NCBI GenBank assembly: GCA_040905685.1
Contig: JBBDRB010000105.1
Span: 124,001-188,000, forward strand
DNA length: 64,000 bases
Direction: 5' to 3'
Origin: JBBDMU01 sp040905685
Lineage (GTDB): Bacteria; Bacteroidota; Rhodothermia; Balneolales; Natronogracilivirgulaceae
How positions within the stretch are numbered: the first letter of the stretch is position 1; each line of letters begins with the position of its first letter. Made by a program: the position numbers and the translations under genes. Positions 34,358-43,241 of the stretch are shown here, in pieces. The notes beneath the pieces are model-generated. The model was given only the letters and a program-made list of their open reading frames with translations, made no database searches and was not told the origin of the DNA.

Positions 34358-34444
34358 AAAACAGGCCTGTTTCAGATAGGGCTATACCAGAGGCCGATCA
34401 CAAAAAGTCAGTAACTTTTCAAAGCTTGTATCGTATGTCTGTAT

Positions 34445-35005
34445 ATGGAAAAGATACGCAAGAAAAATATCGAAGATTATTTTGAGTTTGATGAATCGCA
34501 GCTGGAGAATACCTTAAACCGCTTCATGTCTGACGAAGGGCAGAAGCGGCATTCCTCCCTGTTCAATATGGCCAGCATGGCCGGATTTGTCATTCTGCTA
34601 CTATGCACTCTTTACGCGCTCGGGTATCTCATTCCGGGTATCCCGGATATCGGAGGCTTGCTTCGGTTTGCTACGGTAGCCGGTGGGATCCTTGTTTTGT
34701 TTACTGGTCTGGGGGCTTTCACCCGAACCCGAAAAACGAAGTTAAAGAAAAATAAAGCCTCCCTATGGAATTCGAACAGTGATGAACCTTTCGATCCCTA
34801 TGCATTCAGGCAGAAAAAAAAGTTATTCAGATCCAGAAAAGACAGAAAACTATTCGGCGTCTGCGGCGGGTTGGCTGAATATTTTGGCATTGATGCTACA
34901 TTTGTACGGGTTGCCTTTGTATTTTTGGCATTGACGTTTGGAAGCAGCGTTTTAATATATATTATCCTGGCTATTGTGCTGCCCAAAGAAAACCTGATCA
35001 GCTAA
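34445..35005 (+). CDS. PspC-domain membrane protein
   Basis: A 186-residue protein with two central membrane helices (about 42-63 and 72-90), a basic linker and a C-terminal PspC domain (about 132-183: RKDRKLFGVCGGLAEYFGIDATFVRVAFVFLAL, then a membrane helix). PspC domains are linked to envelope stress in enterobacteria; in Bacteroidota the role is open. No pspA gene is nearby. Its N-terminal half is unrelated to anything I recognise. Confidence 0.87.
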   Translation: MEKIRKKNIEDYFEFDESQLENTLNRFMSDEGQKRHSSLFNMASMAGFVILLLCTLYALGYLIPGIPDIGGLLRFATVAGGILVLFTGLGAFTRTRKTKLKKNKASLWNSNSDEPFDPYAFRQKKKLFRSRKDRKLFGVCGGLAEYFGIDATFVRVAFVFLALTFGSSVLIYIILAIVLPKENLIS

Positions 35006-35025
35006 GCCATAAACCCCATTCCTCC

Positions 35026-35637
35026 TTGCTAATTACTTTTGAAGGAATAGACGGAAGCGGCAAGTCCACACAGATTCAGCTGCTTCATGAGAAGTTAGTG
35101 CAGGAAGGGTATCCGGTTTCCGTATTCAGGGAGCCGGGGGGAACAAAGATTTCCGAAAAGATTCGCGAACTTCTGCTGGATCAGGACAATGACATTGATC
35201 CGGTAACAGAGGCTTTGTTGTTCTCTTCGGCACGATCCCGTTTAGTTTCAGAGGTCTTAAAACCCAGGATACAGGCCGGCGAAATGGTCATACTGGACAG
35301 GTATTATGATTCAACTGTAGCCTACCAGGGATACGGGAGGCAAGCGCTGCCTTTAAACGATCTGCATGAACTAAATAAAATAGCTTCCCGCGGACTGGTA
35401 CCCGACATCACCTTCTATCTTAAAATTGATATTGAACAGTCCGAGCATAGAAGGAAAGACCTGGTCAGGGACCGCATGGAAAATTCCGGACTGGATTTTT
35501 ATCGTCGCGTCATTTCAGGGTTTGATGAACTTGCCGCTTTGGAAGCACGTATTGTCGTGCTGGAGGCATCCGGAAGCGTTGACCATATTGCCGATAAAAT
35601 ATGGCAGATTATTCAACGGAAAATCAGGGGATTATGA
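35026..35637 (+). CDS. tmk: thymidylate kinase
   Basis: A 203-residue dTMP kinase making dTDP for DNA synthesis. The P-loop FEGIDGSGKST is near residue 5, DRYYDSTVAYQGYGR near 91 carries the DR motif, and the LID region with DRMENSGLDFYRRV follows. TTG at 35026 gives the usual family N-terminus MLITFEGIDGSGKST and is preferred, although no strong ribosome binding site is visible. It follows the PspC gene by 20 bases. Confidence 0.94.
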   Translation: MLITFEGIDGSGKSTQIQLLHEKLVQEGYPVSVFREPGGTKISEKIRELLLDQDNDIDPVTEALLFSSARSRLVSEVLKPRIQAGEMVILDRYYDSTVAYQGYGRQALPLNDLHELNKIASRGLVPDITFYLKIDIEQSEHRRKDLVRDRMENSGLDFYRRVISGFDELAALEARIVVLEASGSVDHIADKIWQIIQRKIRGL

Positions 35638-35853
35638 GGGACAAATCAGGGGTGGGTCTGTAATTTAATTGTCGCCGGGACTGTCTCAGAGTGAGGGAAT
35701 TAGCCATTCCGGCCCAATTAATAATTGTTAACAAGGGCAAAAATGCTTATCTTGTATTTATTGTGGATGATCCGTTGCTGGAATTGAAAAGTTGGGCTCA
35801 GATCATCTTTAAATTGAAAATCTATCAACTTTACGAAGTAGACACATTTAAAT
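35638..35853. other. intergenic region before SRPBCC gene
   Basis: About 216 bases. A 67-codon open frame crosses it but runs into the SRPBCC gene in another frame and has no family features, so it is not called. The stretch presumably contains the promoter of the SRPBCC gene. Confidence 0.5.
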
Positions 35854-36339
35854 ATGGCGCATCAAAACATAGAAATCGATTTACCTCTTGCTAAAGTGTA
35901 CGAATTGATGAGCTCACCACTTGATTTTCCTCGTTACATTGACAGTATTAAGGAAGTAAACAAAGTCAATTCCCAGACATTTGAATATGTGACCGAAATT
36001 GATGGTGATGAATTCCGCTGGACGACCAATATAATCGATGATCTTCGCAATACTCGATTTGCCTGGATCACGATCAACGGGAATCTGAACCAAACCGGAA
36101 CTATTCGTTTCACACCTTTAGATAACGGTTCACGTACCAGAGTAGATTTCAGCCTTGACTACAGAACATTTTTCGGCGCTCCAACTGAGGGGTTGAGTAA
36201 ATTTATTGAAAATCTTTCTGATCAGCTTAAACTTGATCTTCAAAAATTCAAAAAGATGGCTGAAAAAGGTGATTTTGTCGTTAAAGACGAAGAAGCTTCA
36301 GATTCTACTTCCGATAAAAAAGAAGAGATTACAGCTTGA
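35854..36339 (+). CDS. SRPBCC-fold protein (polyketide cyclase/dehydrase-like)
   Basis: A 161-residue START/SRPBCC-like protein: IDLPLAKVYELMSSPLDFPRYI at the N-terminus, then strands such as EFRWTTNIIDDLRNTRFAWIT and the C-terminal helix FIENLSDQLKLDLQKFKKMAE. The fold binds hydrophobic ligands; the ligand is unknown. A Lys/Glu-rich tail follows. It is followed by a strong intrinsic terminator, so it is likely monocistronic. Confidence 0.83.
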   Translation: MAHQNIEIDLPLAKVYELMSSPLDFPRYIDSIKEVNKVNSQTFEYVTEIDGDEFRWTTNIIDDLRNTRFAWITINGNLNQTGTIRFTPLDNGSRTRVDFSLDYRTFFGAPTEGLSKFIENLSDQLKLDLQKFKKMAEKGDFVVKDEEASDSTSDKKEEITA

Positions 36340-36355
36340 TCAAACTTTAATACTC

Positions 36356-36387
36356 AAAAAAAAGGGACTTACAGGTCCCTTTTTTTA
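36356..36387 (+). terminator. intrinsic terminator after SRPBCC gene
   Basis: A-rich 5' side, then AAAGGGAC (36361-36368), loop TTACAG, GTCCCTTT and a run of T, a classic hairpin plus U tract. Confidence 0.88.
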
Positions 36388-36428
36388 TGTAAAGTTGGAT
36401 GGCAATGCCGGCTCTTCTTCACCAATTG

Positions 36429-37274
36429 ATGAATCTGCAATCACCCTTTTGCCTGGTCATTGGCAATCCGATAGCGCATAGCCTGTCTCCGTTGTTGCAT
36501 AATACAGCTTCGGATTACCACCAGCTGGCCTTGCGTTATTATGCCCTCAATATTGACCTGAAAGACTTTGGCGCTCTCCCTGCCTTGTTTGATCACAATA
36601 ATTTCACAGGTGCCAATATAACCATTCCCTACAAAACGAAAATAAGGAGCTTTTTGCATCATGAAGATGAAACGGCAGGGAAGGTCGGTGCGGTCAACAC
36701 CATTTGTAAAGACGGAGACTCTTTAACCGGATATAATACGGATGTATATGGTTTCTCAGAACCCCTGCGTGCTTACCGAAATCTGTTGACGGGCAGCAAG
36801 GCTGTGGTTTTCGGCAGCGGAGGGGCTTCAAAGGCGGTCGTTTACGGGCTCATCAGCCTGGGTCTGGCTGAGGTCGCCGTGGTTTCCAGGGATCCGGCCG
36901 GGGCTGCTAGCCGGTATGCGGGTTTTGGGGGACCGGTTACTTTTCATTCGTATGCCGATCTGAGCCCGGTTTCTGCCGATGCGATTCTGTTTGTAAATAC
37001 CACACCTTTAGGCATGGAACCCGATATTCACCGTTCTCCTGTTCCTCCTGGCATGGAATATGTACTCAGGGATAAAATATGCTATGATATCGTTTATAAG
37101 CCACTTAATACATTTTATCTTCATCAGGCTAAAGAGCAGGGGGCAGACGTTATAAAGGGACTGGACATGTTCGTCTATCAGGGTGCCAGAGCTTTTGAGC
37201 TATGGACCGGAAAAACGTTACCCTTTGATCTTGTTAAGAAAAAAATATTGGATGTCCTGCAATTAACAGCATAA
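36429..37274 (+). CDS. aroE: shikimate dehydrogenase
   Basis: A 281-residue NADP-dependent shikimate dehydrogenase of the aromatic pathway. It shows VIGNPIAHSLSPLLHN near residue 8, GANITIPYKTKI with catalytic Lys, NTDVYGF with catalytic Asp, and the nucleotide motif GSGGASKAVVYGL. The C-terminal GLDMFVYQGARAFELWTG is typical. ATG at 36429 is preferred because residues encoded upstream (ALLHQL) do not fit the family. pgeF follows closely. Confidence 0.93.
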   Translation: MNLQSPFCLVIGNPIAHSLSPLLHNTASDYHQLALRYYALNIDLKDFGALPALFDHNNFTGANITIPYKTKIRSFLHHEDETAGKVGAVNTICKDGDSLTGYNTDVYGFSEPLRAYRNLLTGSKAVVFGSGGASKAVVYGLISLGLAEVAVVSRDPAGAASRYAGFGGPVTFHSYADLSPVSADAILFVNTTPLGMEPDIHRSPVPPGMEYVLRDKICYDIVYKPLNTFYLHQAKEQGADVIKGLDMFVYQGARAFELWTGKTLPFDLVKKKILDVLQLTA

Positions 37275-37286
37275 AGACGGCTTGCC

Positions 37287-38036
37287 ATGCGCTCAGAACC
37301 CAAAGATCTAGTTGATGTTATCCGACCTGAAATCTGGAACAATGGATGCGGTATAACCGCGGCTTTTTCAACCAGGCATTTTGGAGACGGCAATAAGGCC
37401 TTTTCCATGGCTTACAGCGAAATGGCCAGGGATTCAACCGTTGACTATAACAGGACGGTTTGGCTTGATCATATCGGCCTGAAAGGCATCCCTTTGGCGC
37501 TCGGAAATCAGGTTCATGGAAGTGAGGTCAGGACGGTTACCGATTCCACGTTTCAGGCCGATACCGACGGACTTGTAACCAAACAGAAGAACCTTGCTCT
37601 GGGGATCCTGGTCGCCGACTGTGCGGCCGTGCTGCTGGCCGACCGCAAAGCGGGGGTCATTGCCGCCGTTCATGCAGGCTGGAGAGGTGCGGTGGAAGGT
37701 ATACTGGAGAAGGCCATTTTTAAAATGCTGCTGGCCGGCGCCGATGTGCGGGAAACCGAAGCTTTTATAAGTCCATGCATTTCCCTGTCTGCTTTTGAGT
37801 CAGGCGGGGAAGTCGCCCGGTTGTTTCCCGTCCAGTTCGTTGATTATTCAACCTATGATAAGCCTCATATCGATCTCAAAAAGTTTATAAATCATGAGCT
37901 CGTCAAAGCCGGTTTACGCCAGAATAGAATTGAAACCAATCCTTTATGTACGGTCAGCGAGGGTGATAAACTACATTCTTTCCGCCGTGATAAAGAGAGA
38001 AGCGGAAGAATGATGGCTGTAATCGCCATGCAGTAA
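37287..38036 (+). CDS. pgeF: peptidoglycan editing factor PgeF (YfiH, laccase-domain)
   Basis: A 249-residue cytosolic protein of the YfiH family, which removes wrongly incorporated residues from peptidoglycan precursors and has copper-oxidase-like activity in some reports. Metal-binding residues are in GNQVHGSEV (His), VADCAAVLLAD (Cys) and AVHAGWRGAVEG (His). The C-terminal CTVSEGDKLHSFRRDKERSGRM is typical. It lies 12 bases after aroE and 13 before recO. Confidence 0.92.
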   Translation: MRSEPKDLVDVIRPEIWNNGCGITAAFSTRHFGDGNKAFSMAYSEMARDSTVDYNRTVWLDHIGLKGIPLALGNQVHGSEVRTVTDSTFQADTDGLVTKQKNLALGILVADCAAVLLADRKAGVIAAVHAGWRGAVEGILEKAIFKMLLAGADVRETEAFISPCISLSAFESGGEVARLFPVQFVDYSTYDKPHIDLKKFINHELVKAGLRQNRIETNPLCTVSEGDKLHSFRRDKERSGRMMAVIAMQ

Positions 38037-38049
38037 ATACCCCTGCCTC

Positions 38050-38778
38050 ATGATCATCCATTCACCGGCTATTGTTCTGCGGACAGTCGATTACAGGGAA
38101 TCGAGCAAGATCGTTACCTTGTTCACCCAAACAAACGGTAAGACTGCGGTCATCGTCAAAGGCCTGAAGAAATCCAGGAACGGTTTTTCCGGCCTTCTGG
38201 AACCCGGCAATATTCTCGATATCGTATTTTACTATAAAGCGAGCCGATCCGTACAAAATCTTACAAAAGCTTCATTCCGGGCCAAAACATTCGATATACA
38301 TCTTAATATGGAGAAAATGGCGGTCTCCACGGCTGCCCTGGAAATGGTTGACCAGCTTGTTGTGGAAGATCAGGGTCATGATGAGCTCTTTTTTTTTACG
38401 GAAAAGCTGTTAATCTGGTTGCATCAAACAAAAAAGACTCTGCGTACTTTGTTTCCTTATATTCAGTTGCGGCTTGCTGAATTAATGGGCATTGGTTTAC
38501 GTTACGAATTTATGGATAACAGATCAGTCATGTATTTGAACATCGATGAAGGCAATATAAGCGCTCTGCATGGAACCGGTTTGAGCTATAGGCTAACCTC
38601 CGGGCAGGCCAGCTATATTAAAACAGGCCTGGGACCCAAAAATGGTCTTCTGACACAAAGTGAACTGACTAGCCGGGAGCTGAAGAATTTAATCTTTCAC
38701 CTGGACGTTTATCTGAAGCATCATATTGAGGGATTAAGAGACCGGAAATCTGACAAAATATTTCACCAAATATTATAA
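38050..38778 (+). CDS. recO: DNA repair protein RecO
   Basis: A 242-residue RecO, which helps load RecA on SSB-coated gaps. The N-terminal OB fold shows SPAIVLRTVDYRESSKIVTLFTQTNGK and KGLKKSRNGFSGLLEPGNIL, followed by the helical RecO domain. The cysteine pairs of zinc-binding RecO proteins are absent, as in several Bacteroidota members. It overlaps nothing and precedes the HtrA gene by two bases. Confidence 0.9.
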   Translation: MIIHSPAIVLRTVDYRESSKIVTLFTQTNGKTAVIVKGLKKSRNGFSGLLEPGNILDIVFYYKASRSVQNLTKASFRAKTFDIHLNMEKMAVSTAALEMVDQLVVEDQGHDELFFFTEKLLIWLHQTKKTLRTLFPYIQLRLAELMGIGLRYEFMDNRSVMYLNIDEGNISALHGTGLSYRLTSGQASYIKTGLGPKNGLLTQSELTSRELKNLIFHLDVYLKHHIEGLRDRKSDKIFHQIL

Positions 38779-38780
38779 GC

Positions 38781-40274
38781 ATGAAACCACATCAGAATAT
38801 AATTACGGGCTTGTTAATCTTATGTTTTGGCATCATGATTGGTGCATTGTTCATCATATTTCAAAATAACAACACCAATGTAACCTCCGAGGTCCGCATC
38901 TCGGAAATAACGCGAAGCAGCGAGCCGGTTCAGGATGCCTCCTATTCCCCCTCATTTATCTTTAAAGATGTGGCCAGTGGCGTGACTCCGACAGTGGTCT
39001 ATGTCGAATCATCCATCCCGGTAAACGGGGTTCCCGACGATGAAGATCATGAACTGGATGAACGCTTCTGGGATCGGTTTTTGCCACGGCGCCGGGCCCA
39101 GACTATTGGTTCCGGGGTTATGATCACGAATGACGGGTATATTATCACCAATAATCATGTTATCGCCCAATCAAACGGTGATGTTCGAATAGGCTTGAGC
39201 GATAAACGAAGCTATCAGGCACGGGTGGTCGGAAGGGATCCGTCAACCGATCTGGCCGTATTAAAGATCGATGAAACCGATCTGGAGGCCGCCATTGTCG
39301 GCAATTCCGACAATGTTGAGGTGGGAGACTGGGTGATGGCTGTAGGCAATCCGTTCCGGCTTAAGTCTACCGTTACGGCCGGGATCGTGAGTGCGCTTGA
39401 CCGGGATGTAAATATCATCAACGATGAATTGCGCATTGAAAGTTTTATTCAAACGGACGCCGCAATTAATCAGGGAAACAGCGGTGGGGCACTGGTCAAC
39501 AGAAATGGCGAATTGATTGGCATCAATACCGCCATTGCCACCGAAAGCGGGTCTTATCAGGGATATGGCTTTGCCATACCCATCAATATGGGCATTAAAA
39601 TCGCCCAGGACCTGATCGAGTTCGGGGAAGTTAAAAGGCCCTATCTGGGTGTAAATATCTCACCTATTGATCATGACCGGGCCAGCAGGCTTGGCATGAC
39701 CCGGATCAGGGGAGTCGAGATCGTGAATGTACAGAAAGAAGGCAGTGCCGATCTCGGAGGCATCAGGATTGATGATATTATACTGGAAGTCAATGGTGTG
39801 CATGTAAATGAACCCAATGAGCTTCAGGTGCAAATTGCCATGATGCGACCGGGTGATGAGGCCAGTCTGACGCTTTGGCGCAGTGGCGAGGAACTTGAAT
39901 TGCAGATCCAACTTCAGGGTCTTGACAACAGGCAAAGTCAATGGATCAGGAGTAATGAGGATCTTCTGTTTGAACCCGAAGACGGAATTATGGAGGAGCA
40001 GTCCTTCGACGTCGGCATAACCGTTACGGAATTGCCCCATTCCGAAAACATCAACGAAACCGAACTGGTCATTACCTATGTTGAGGAAGACAGCGAAGCC
40101 TGGCAGCAGGGCCTGCGCACGAATGATGTTATCCGCAAGGTTGACGGCAATGAGACAGAGAACATCGGAGATCTACGCCAGGATATGGACAGGGGTTTAG
40201 CCCAAAACGGTTCGGTCAGTCTCTCGGTGTTAAAAACAGATGGAACAGAAGAAGAGATTGAGGTCGCCCGTTAG
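38781..40274 (+). CDS. HtrA/DegP-family serine protease
   Basis: A 497-residue periplasmic protease/chaperone. A membrane or signal helix (about 8-29) precedes a trypsin-like domain with catalytic His in ITNNHVIAQ, Asp in STDLAVLKID and Ser in NQGNSGGALVN. Two PDZ domains follow (about 285-370 and 400-490, with PYLGVNISPIDHDRASRL). Such proteases degrade misfolded envelope proteins. It ends in a shared bidirectional terminator with icd. Confidence 0.94.
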   Translation: MKPHQNIITGLLILCFGIMIGALFIIFQNNNTNVTSEVRISEITRSSEPVQDASYSPSFIFKDVASGVTPTVVYVESSIPVNGVPDDEDHELDERFWDRFLPRRRAQTIGSGVMITNDGYIITNNHVIAQSNGDVRIGLSDKRSYQARVVGRDPSTDLAVLKIDETDLEAAIVGNSDNVEVGDWVMAVGNPFRLKSTVTAGIVSALDRDVNIINDELRIESFIQTDAAINQGNSGGALVNRNGELIGINTAIATESGSYQGYGFAIPINMGIKIAQDLIEFGEVKRPYLGVNISPIDHDRASRLGMTRIRGVEIVNVQKEGSADLGGIRIDDIILEVNGVHVNEPNELQVQIAMMRPGDEASLTLWRSGEELELQIQLQGLDNRQSQWIRSNEDLLFEPEDGIMEEQSFDVGITVTELPHSENINETELVITYVEEDSEAWQQGLRTNDVIRKVDGNETENIGDLRQDMDRGLAQNGSVSLSVLKTDGTEEEIEVAR

Positions 40275-40278
40275 GACC

Positions 40279-40314
40279 AAAAAACCACACGACGCTGAAA
40301 TCATGTGGTTTTTT
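40279..40314. terminator. bidirectional intrinsic terminator between htrA-like gene and icd
   Basis: AAAAAACCACA (40279-40289) and TGTGGTTTTTT (40304-40314) form an 11-base stem with flanking A and T runs, serving both convergent genes. Confidence 0.85.
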
Positions 40315-40329
40315 AGCCGCTACTTACCG

Positions 40330-41577
40330 CTACATATAGGAGATAATACTTTTCCCAAATTCAGATGCTTTGAGCAGTGTTGCATTCTCCATCAACCGTT
40401 CGAAATCATAGGTAACTTTTTTATTCCGGATGGATTCTTCCAGTCCTTTTTCCACCAGGTCGGCCGCTTCGTTCCATTCCATATACCGGAGCATCATGAC
40501 GGCAGACAGGATCAGTGATCCCGGATTGACTTTATCCTGGCCAGCATATTTTGGAGCCGTTCCGTGGGTTGCTTCAAACAAAGAATACCCATTGATATAG
40601 TTTATATTAGCACCCGGAGCAATACCGATACCGCCAACACAGGCTGCCAGGGCATCCGATATGTAATCCCCGTTCAGGTTCAGGGTGGCGATGACGTCGT
40701 AATCGGCCGGCCGGGTAAGGATTTGCTGGAGAAAGGCATCGGCGATTACATCCTTGATCACCATACCGTTCGGAAGCTCACACCAGGGTCCGCCGTCAAT
40801 TTCCTTTGCTCCGTACTCTTCCCGGGCCAGCTCGTAGGCCCAGTTTTTAAAACTGCCTTCGGTGAATTTCATGATATTGCCTTTGTGAACGATGGTCACA
40901 TTTTTTCGGCCCTGGGCAATGGCGTAATCAATGGCACCGCGTACAAGACGTTTGGTTCCTTCCTCGGAGACGGGTTTTACGCCGAATGACGAGGATTCGG
41001 GAAAGCGAACATTTTTGGTTTTCATTTCATTGAGCAGGAAGTCCTTGAACCGGGTGGCTTCTTCTGTGCCGGCCTGATATTCAATGCCCGCATAAATATC
41101 CTCGGTATTCTCCCTGAAAATGACCATATCGGTAAGCTCGGGCTGTTTGACGGGGCTGGGTGTGCCTTTGAAATACCGGACCGGCCGCACGCAGGCATAC
41201 AGATCAAGCAACTGCCGCAGTGCAACGTTCAGACTGCGAATGCCCCCGCCCACAGGGGTAGTCAACGGACCCTTAATGGCGACAAGGTATTCCCGGATGG
41301 CGGTCAGTGTGTCTTCCGGAAGCCAGGTATTGTCGCCGTAAAATTTAACGGCTTTTTCGCCGGCGTATATTTCAAACCACTCTATTTTTTTTTTGCCCGA
41401 ATAGGCTTTTTCAACGGCACTGTTGATGACATCCATCATCGGCGGGGTAATGTCAACGCCGGTTCCGTCACCTTCGATAAATGGAATAACTGGATTATCA
41501 GGAACATTTAGGGTCCCATCGGCATTCTTGGATATAGCTGACCCGGTAGCGGGTTTTGTTAATTTTGTATATGACAT
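40330..41577 (-). CDS. icd: NADP-dependent isocitrate dehydrogenase
   Basis: A 415-residue prokaryotic type isocitrate dehydrogenase of the citric acid cycle. It has PVIPFIEGDGTGVDITPPM near the N-terminus, the substrate region IFRENTEDIYAGIEYQ, and AHGTAPKYAGQDKVNPGSLILSAVMML around the coenzyme site. The pattern fits NADP use. Its 5' region of about 120 bases is shared with the divergent GDP-fucose synthase gene. Confidence 0.95.
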   Translation of the reverse strand: MSYTKLTKPATGSAISKNADGTLNVPDNPVIPFIEGDGTGVDITPPMMDVINSAVEKAYSGKKKIEWFEIYAGEKAVKFYGDNTWLPEDTLTAIREYLVAIKGPLTTPVGGGIRSLNVALRQLLDLYACVRPVRYFKGTPSPVKQPELTDMVIFRENTEDIYAGIEYQAGTEEATRFKDFLLNEMKTKNVRFPESSSFGVKPVSEEGTKRLVRGAIDYAIAQGRKNVTIVHKGNIMKFTEGSFKNWAYELAREEYGAKEIDGGPWCELPNGMVIKDVIADAFLQQILTRPADYDVIATLNLNGDYISDALAACVGGIGIAPGANINYINGYSLFEATHGTAPKYAGQDKVNPGSLILSAVMMLRYMEWNEAADLVEKGLEESIRNKKVTYDFERLMENATLLKASEFGKSIISYM

Positions 41578-41699
41578 GATGAACTAATAATTATATTTTT
41601 TATATATGTATGCGTTGTTAATTTCCCTATTTAATGAAGCAAGTTACTAAATTAATCGCTTTATTTCATGGTAATACAAGGGGAAAGGGGGAGATGGAT

Positions 41700-42638
41700 A
41701 TGCAGGAAAAAATTTATATCGCTGGTCATACGGGATTGGTAGGTTCTGCCATCCTTCAGGATCTGAAAACGAACGGCTATACGAATTTGGTTTACCGCGG
41801 CAGCCATGAACTGGATCTGAAGGATCAATCCGGGGTTAATGAATTCATGGCCCGGGAGAAGCCGGACATAGTAATCCTTGCGGCTGCGAAGGTCGGGGGT
41901 ATCCTGGCTAATGACAGCTATCCCTATACCTTTCTGTATGAGAATCTGGCCATACAGTCAAATGTCATCCATGCCGCCCATGTCAACGATGTGCAAAGGC
42001 TTGTTTTTCTTGGAAGCTCATGCATATACCCAAAATTAGCCCTTCAGCCGCTAAAGGAAGATTATCTGATGACAGGTCCTCTGGAGCCTACCAACGAATG
42101 GTATGCCATTGCCAAAATAAGCGGACTTAAACAATGTGAGGCACTGAACAGGCAATATCAGCGAAATTATATTTCGCTGATGCCTGCCAATTTATATGGT
42201 CCGCGCGACAACTTTGATCTGCAGACCAGTCATGTATTGCCTGCTCTGATGAGGAAGTTTCACGAAGCCCTGCCTGACAAACCCGTGACTGTATGGGGCA
42301 GTGGCACTCCCCGCAGGGAATTTCTGCATGTGGATGATTTGGCCGGCGCGGTCCGGTTCTGTATGGAACAGCAGACGGCTGGTGGATTGTATAATATTGG
42401 TACCGGAAGGGATATATCGATAAAGGAACTGGCCCTTACCATCCAGGATCTGACAGGCCATCGGGGTGATGTCATCTGGGATCAGTCCCGGCCGGATGGA
42501 ACGCCCATAAAGCGGCTGGATACAAGCCGGATCAACGAACTTGGATGGTCCTATACCATTCCCCTGCAAGAGGGAATGGAACAGACGTATAACTGGTTTC
42601 TGGAAAATGAGATTCAAAAAATTCCGGGAGCGGTATGA
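41700..42638 (+). CDS. fcl: GDP-L-fucose synthase
   Basis: A 312-residue extended short-chain dehydrogenase/reductase that epimerises and reduces GDP-4-keto-6-deoxymannose. It has IYIAGHTGLVGSAI near the N-terminus, the SSCIYP motif, and catalytic YAIAKISGLK. The ATG at 41700 follows AGGGGGAG at good spacing and gives the normal N-terminus (MQEKIYIAGHTG); a longer upstream frame adds 22 residues with no family match. The partner GDP-mannose dehydratase gene is not adjacent. Confidence 0.93.
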   Translation: MQEKIYIAGHTGLVGSAILQDLKTNGYTNLVYRGSHELDLKDQSGVNEFMAREKPDIVILAAAKVGGILANDSYPYTFLYENLAIQSNVIHAAHVNDVQRLVFLGSSCIYPKLALQPLKEDYLMTGPLEPTNEWYAIAKISGLKQCEALNRQYQRNYISLMPANLYGPRDNFDLQTSHVLPALMRKFHEALPDKPVTVWGSGTPRREFLHVDDLAGAVRFCMEQQTAGGLYNIGTGRDISIKELALTIQDLTGHRGDVIWDQSRPDGTPIKRLDTSRINELGWSYTIPLQEGMEQTYNWFLENEIQKIPGAV

Positions 42639-42653
42639 AGGTATGGATCGCCT

Positions 42654-42998
42654 TCACAGGTCCAGCAGGAGCATGACGGTCTCCCTGATCTCTTCGAGTG
42701 TTTTTTCGGAAACCTCACCGGTCTTTTCAATGCACCGATCCGTTGAGACGGTAAGTATTTCATCACAGCAGATATACAGGTCGGCGGCCGGGCCGTTTCC
42801 ATTTACCGCAGCCCTGACGTGAGACCGTATGTTGAGATCCTGTACGATGGCAGGCAAGACGATAATCAGTCCGGCCTGATTTTGGTTAAACCGGTCGCCG
42901 GATAGGATCAGACAGGGTGAAAGCACTGATTTTCCCCAGGGGGAAAAAGCTGTTTGCCATACTTGTCCCCGCCGGGGGTTATTTAGGATTTTTTCCAT
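42654..42998 (-). CDS. PemK/MazF-family type II toxin, putative
   Basis: A 114-residue protein with the PemK/MazF outline: RRGQVWQTAFSPWGKSVLSPCLILSGDRFN near the N-terminus, then a strand LIIVLPAIV and the C-terminal AADLYICCDEILTVSTDRCIEKTGEVSEKTLEEI. These endoribonucleases cut mRNA at short motifs. The Thr usually found after the Pro of the central strand is replaced by Ala, so activity is uncertain. The start overlaps the antitoxin gene by 20 bases, typical of toxin-antitoxin pairs. Confidence 0.78.
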   Translation of the reverse strand: MEKILNNPRRGQVWQTAFSPWGKSVLSPCLILSGDRFNQNQAGLIIVLPAIVQDLNIRSHVRAAVNGNGPAADLYICCDEILTVSTDRCIEKTGEVSEKTLEEIRETVMLLLDL

Positions 42999-43236
42999 CA
43001 GGCAAATTAATTCCGAACTGCTCTCTTCGGTGAAGTACGGCTTTCCAGGTATTGCTGTCCCGGATCAAGTTTTCATAGTCACGGTGGAGTTGATCGAAAA
43101 AAGTTATTTTATGAAGGTTCTCCGTGGCATTTTCAAATACGTCGAGCAGGGATACGCCGTATTCGGCGGCAATCTTCCTGGCCATTTCGTGAGTGGCTCT
43201 GTCCAGTGAAATTGATCTTGTATTTATTTGGGCCAT
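42979..43236 (-). CDS. antitoxin of PemK/MazF-type module, putative
   Basis: An 85-residue protein with an N-terminal half resembling a ribbon-helix-helix DNA-binding region (NTRSISLDRATHEMARKIAAE) and a C-terminal toxin-binding segment with FDQLHRDYENLIRDSNTW, ending in an ER-like motif and DG. That pattern resembles the C-terminus of MazE-type antitoxins. It lies six bases after the purC stop and overlaps the toxin by 20 bases, so it is the upstream member of the pair. Confidence 0.75.
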   Translation of the reverse strand: MAQINTRSISLDRATHEMARKIAAEYGVSLLDVFENATENLHKITFFDQLHRDYENLIRDSNTWKAVLHRREQFGINLPDGKNPK

Positions 43237-43241
43237 GCCTG

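Noticed and set aside
35691..35894. 67-codon open frame before the SRPBCC gene
   Set aside because: It overlaps the SRPBCC start in another frame, has no family features and no plausible ribosome binding site.
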